A DNA stretch of 64,000 nt from Psychroserpens ponticola (GTDB taxonomy: Bacteria; Bacteroidota; Bacteroidia; Flavobacteriales; Flavobacteriaceae), in contig NZ_CP116221.1 in the NCBI RefSeq assembly GCF_023556315.2, forward strand, positions 3,672,001-3,736,000, in the 5' to 3' direction. Position numbers and translations under genes: made by a program. Of the stretch, positions 63,743 through 64,000 are shown one piece after another (the first letter of the stretch is position 1; each line of letters opens with the position of its first letter). The notes beneath the pieces are model-generated. The model made no database searches and had not been told where the DNA came from. It saw only the letters and a list, made by a program, of their open reading frames with translations.

Positions 63743-64000
63743 TTATATCTTTATATGTTTAGAAAAATCTCTATGTTCTCTTTTAAATAAATCTTCTTGA
63801 GAAAGGCTCTTAAAATATTCAAACGTTTTAAGCATTCCTTCTTCTCGTTGTGTTTTAGGTTCCCAATCCAATAGTTTTTTTGCCAAACTTATATCTGGTT
63901 TTCTTTGCATTGGATCATTCACAGGAAGGTCTTTATAAATTACCTTCTGATCTGTATTGGTTAATTTAATAATTTCTTCAGCAAAATCACTTATTGAAAT
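63743..64000 (-). CDS. UDP-glucuronate decarboxylase-like protein (C-terminal end only)
   Basis: Eighty-five C-terminal residues of a nucleotide-sugar short-chain dehydrogenase family protein, cut by the window end. The blocks DFAEEIIKLTNTDQKV, DPMQRKPDISLAKKLLDWEPK and REEGMLKTFEYFKSL fit UDP-glucuronic acid decarboxylases (UXS), which make UDP-xylose. It would supply a sugar donor for the polysaccharide locus. Stop codon at 63743-63745, directly before the TTG of the transferase gene. Catalytic residues lie outside the window. Confidence 0.8.
   Translation of the reverse strand: MSISDFAEEIIKLTNTDQKVIYKDLPVNDPMQRKPDISLAKKLLDWEPKTQREEGMLKTFEYFKSLSQEDLFKREHRDFSKHIKI

Noticed and set aside
1-64000. 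Phage, transposon or defence island
   Set aside because: All sizeable genes are recognisable housekeeping or envelope functions in compact operons, with no integrase, transposase, restriction, toxin-antitoxin or Cas gene. DprA and RecA are core genes here.

Overview
This window looks like chromosomal DNA from a marine-type member of the Flavobacteriaceae (Bacteroidota). The DNA is AT-rich, and several promoters fit the Bacteroidota pattern (TAnnTTTG at -7) rather than the E. coli one. Many genes are typical of the family: GldH and SprE of gliding and type IX secretion (T9SS), secreted proteins with T9SS C-terminal sorting domains, and families such as DUF4292, DUF4254, DUF5687, DUF6168, DUF6341 and DUF6427. 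The family names are recalled from recognition, not from a search. I saw no rRNA, tRNA, CRISPR array, transposase or prophage gene.

Layout. 1-3743 (+): a 5'-truncated penicillin acylase, a small membrane protein, a PolB-type 3'-5' exonuclease and a DinB-like protein. 4014-15047 (-): two giant T9SS-exported metallopeptidases, a reprolysin-like M12B protein of 2039 aa and an M14 carboxypeptidase of 1550 aa, built from the same accessory modules. 15271-16962 (+): a double-ATPase peptide ABC protein. 17363-22937 (-): succinyl-CoA:3-ketoacid CoA-transferase (scoAB), then ricT-like, gldH and PBP1A genes that overlap or touch. 23171-25732: a secreted M23 peptidase facing trhO. 25733-26183 holds a possible 30-aa peptide gene next to a long hairpin. 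26184-30015 (+): recA, a lipoprotein, and an ECF sigma factor overlapping a gene for a protein that appears to span both membranes. 30091-34422: PlsC, TrpS, a small membrane protein, DprA and an HU-like/SPOR protein. 34616-42211: a thioesterase, then an envelope cluster (EnvC-like, DUF4292, TPR, nucleotidyltransferase, dut, flippase, lipoprotein). 42342-51088 (-): atpG-A-H-F-E-B preceded by a DUF6168 gene, an AtpZ-like gene, a bactofilin and sprE. 51213-59822: an ABC exporter pair, a PaaE-like reductase, GT9 and DUF4254 genes, upp, two small membrane families and purD. 59934-64000: the start of a surface-polysaccharide locus (CapK-like, GT4, initiating sugar-phosphate transferase, UDP-glucuronate decarboxylase cut by the window end).

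How the genes connect. Envelope biology dominates. T9SS parts (gldH, sprE) sit with three T9SS cargo proteins, peptidoglycan synthesis and remodelling genes, LPS or capsule genes and the F-type ATP synthase. The most notable item is the sigma factor and its partner at 27752-30015. The partner has a short cytoplasmic anti-sigma-like segment, one inner-membrane helix, a roughly 265-residue disordered charged linker and a C-terminal outer-membrane beta-barrel. This is the layout of the dual-membrane-spanning anti-sigma factors described in Bacteroides thetaiotaomicron (Dma1 with its sigma factor Das1). Functions are inferred from family recognition and motifs only; no search was run.
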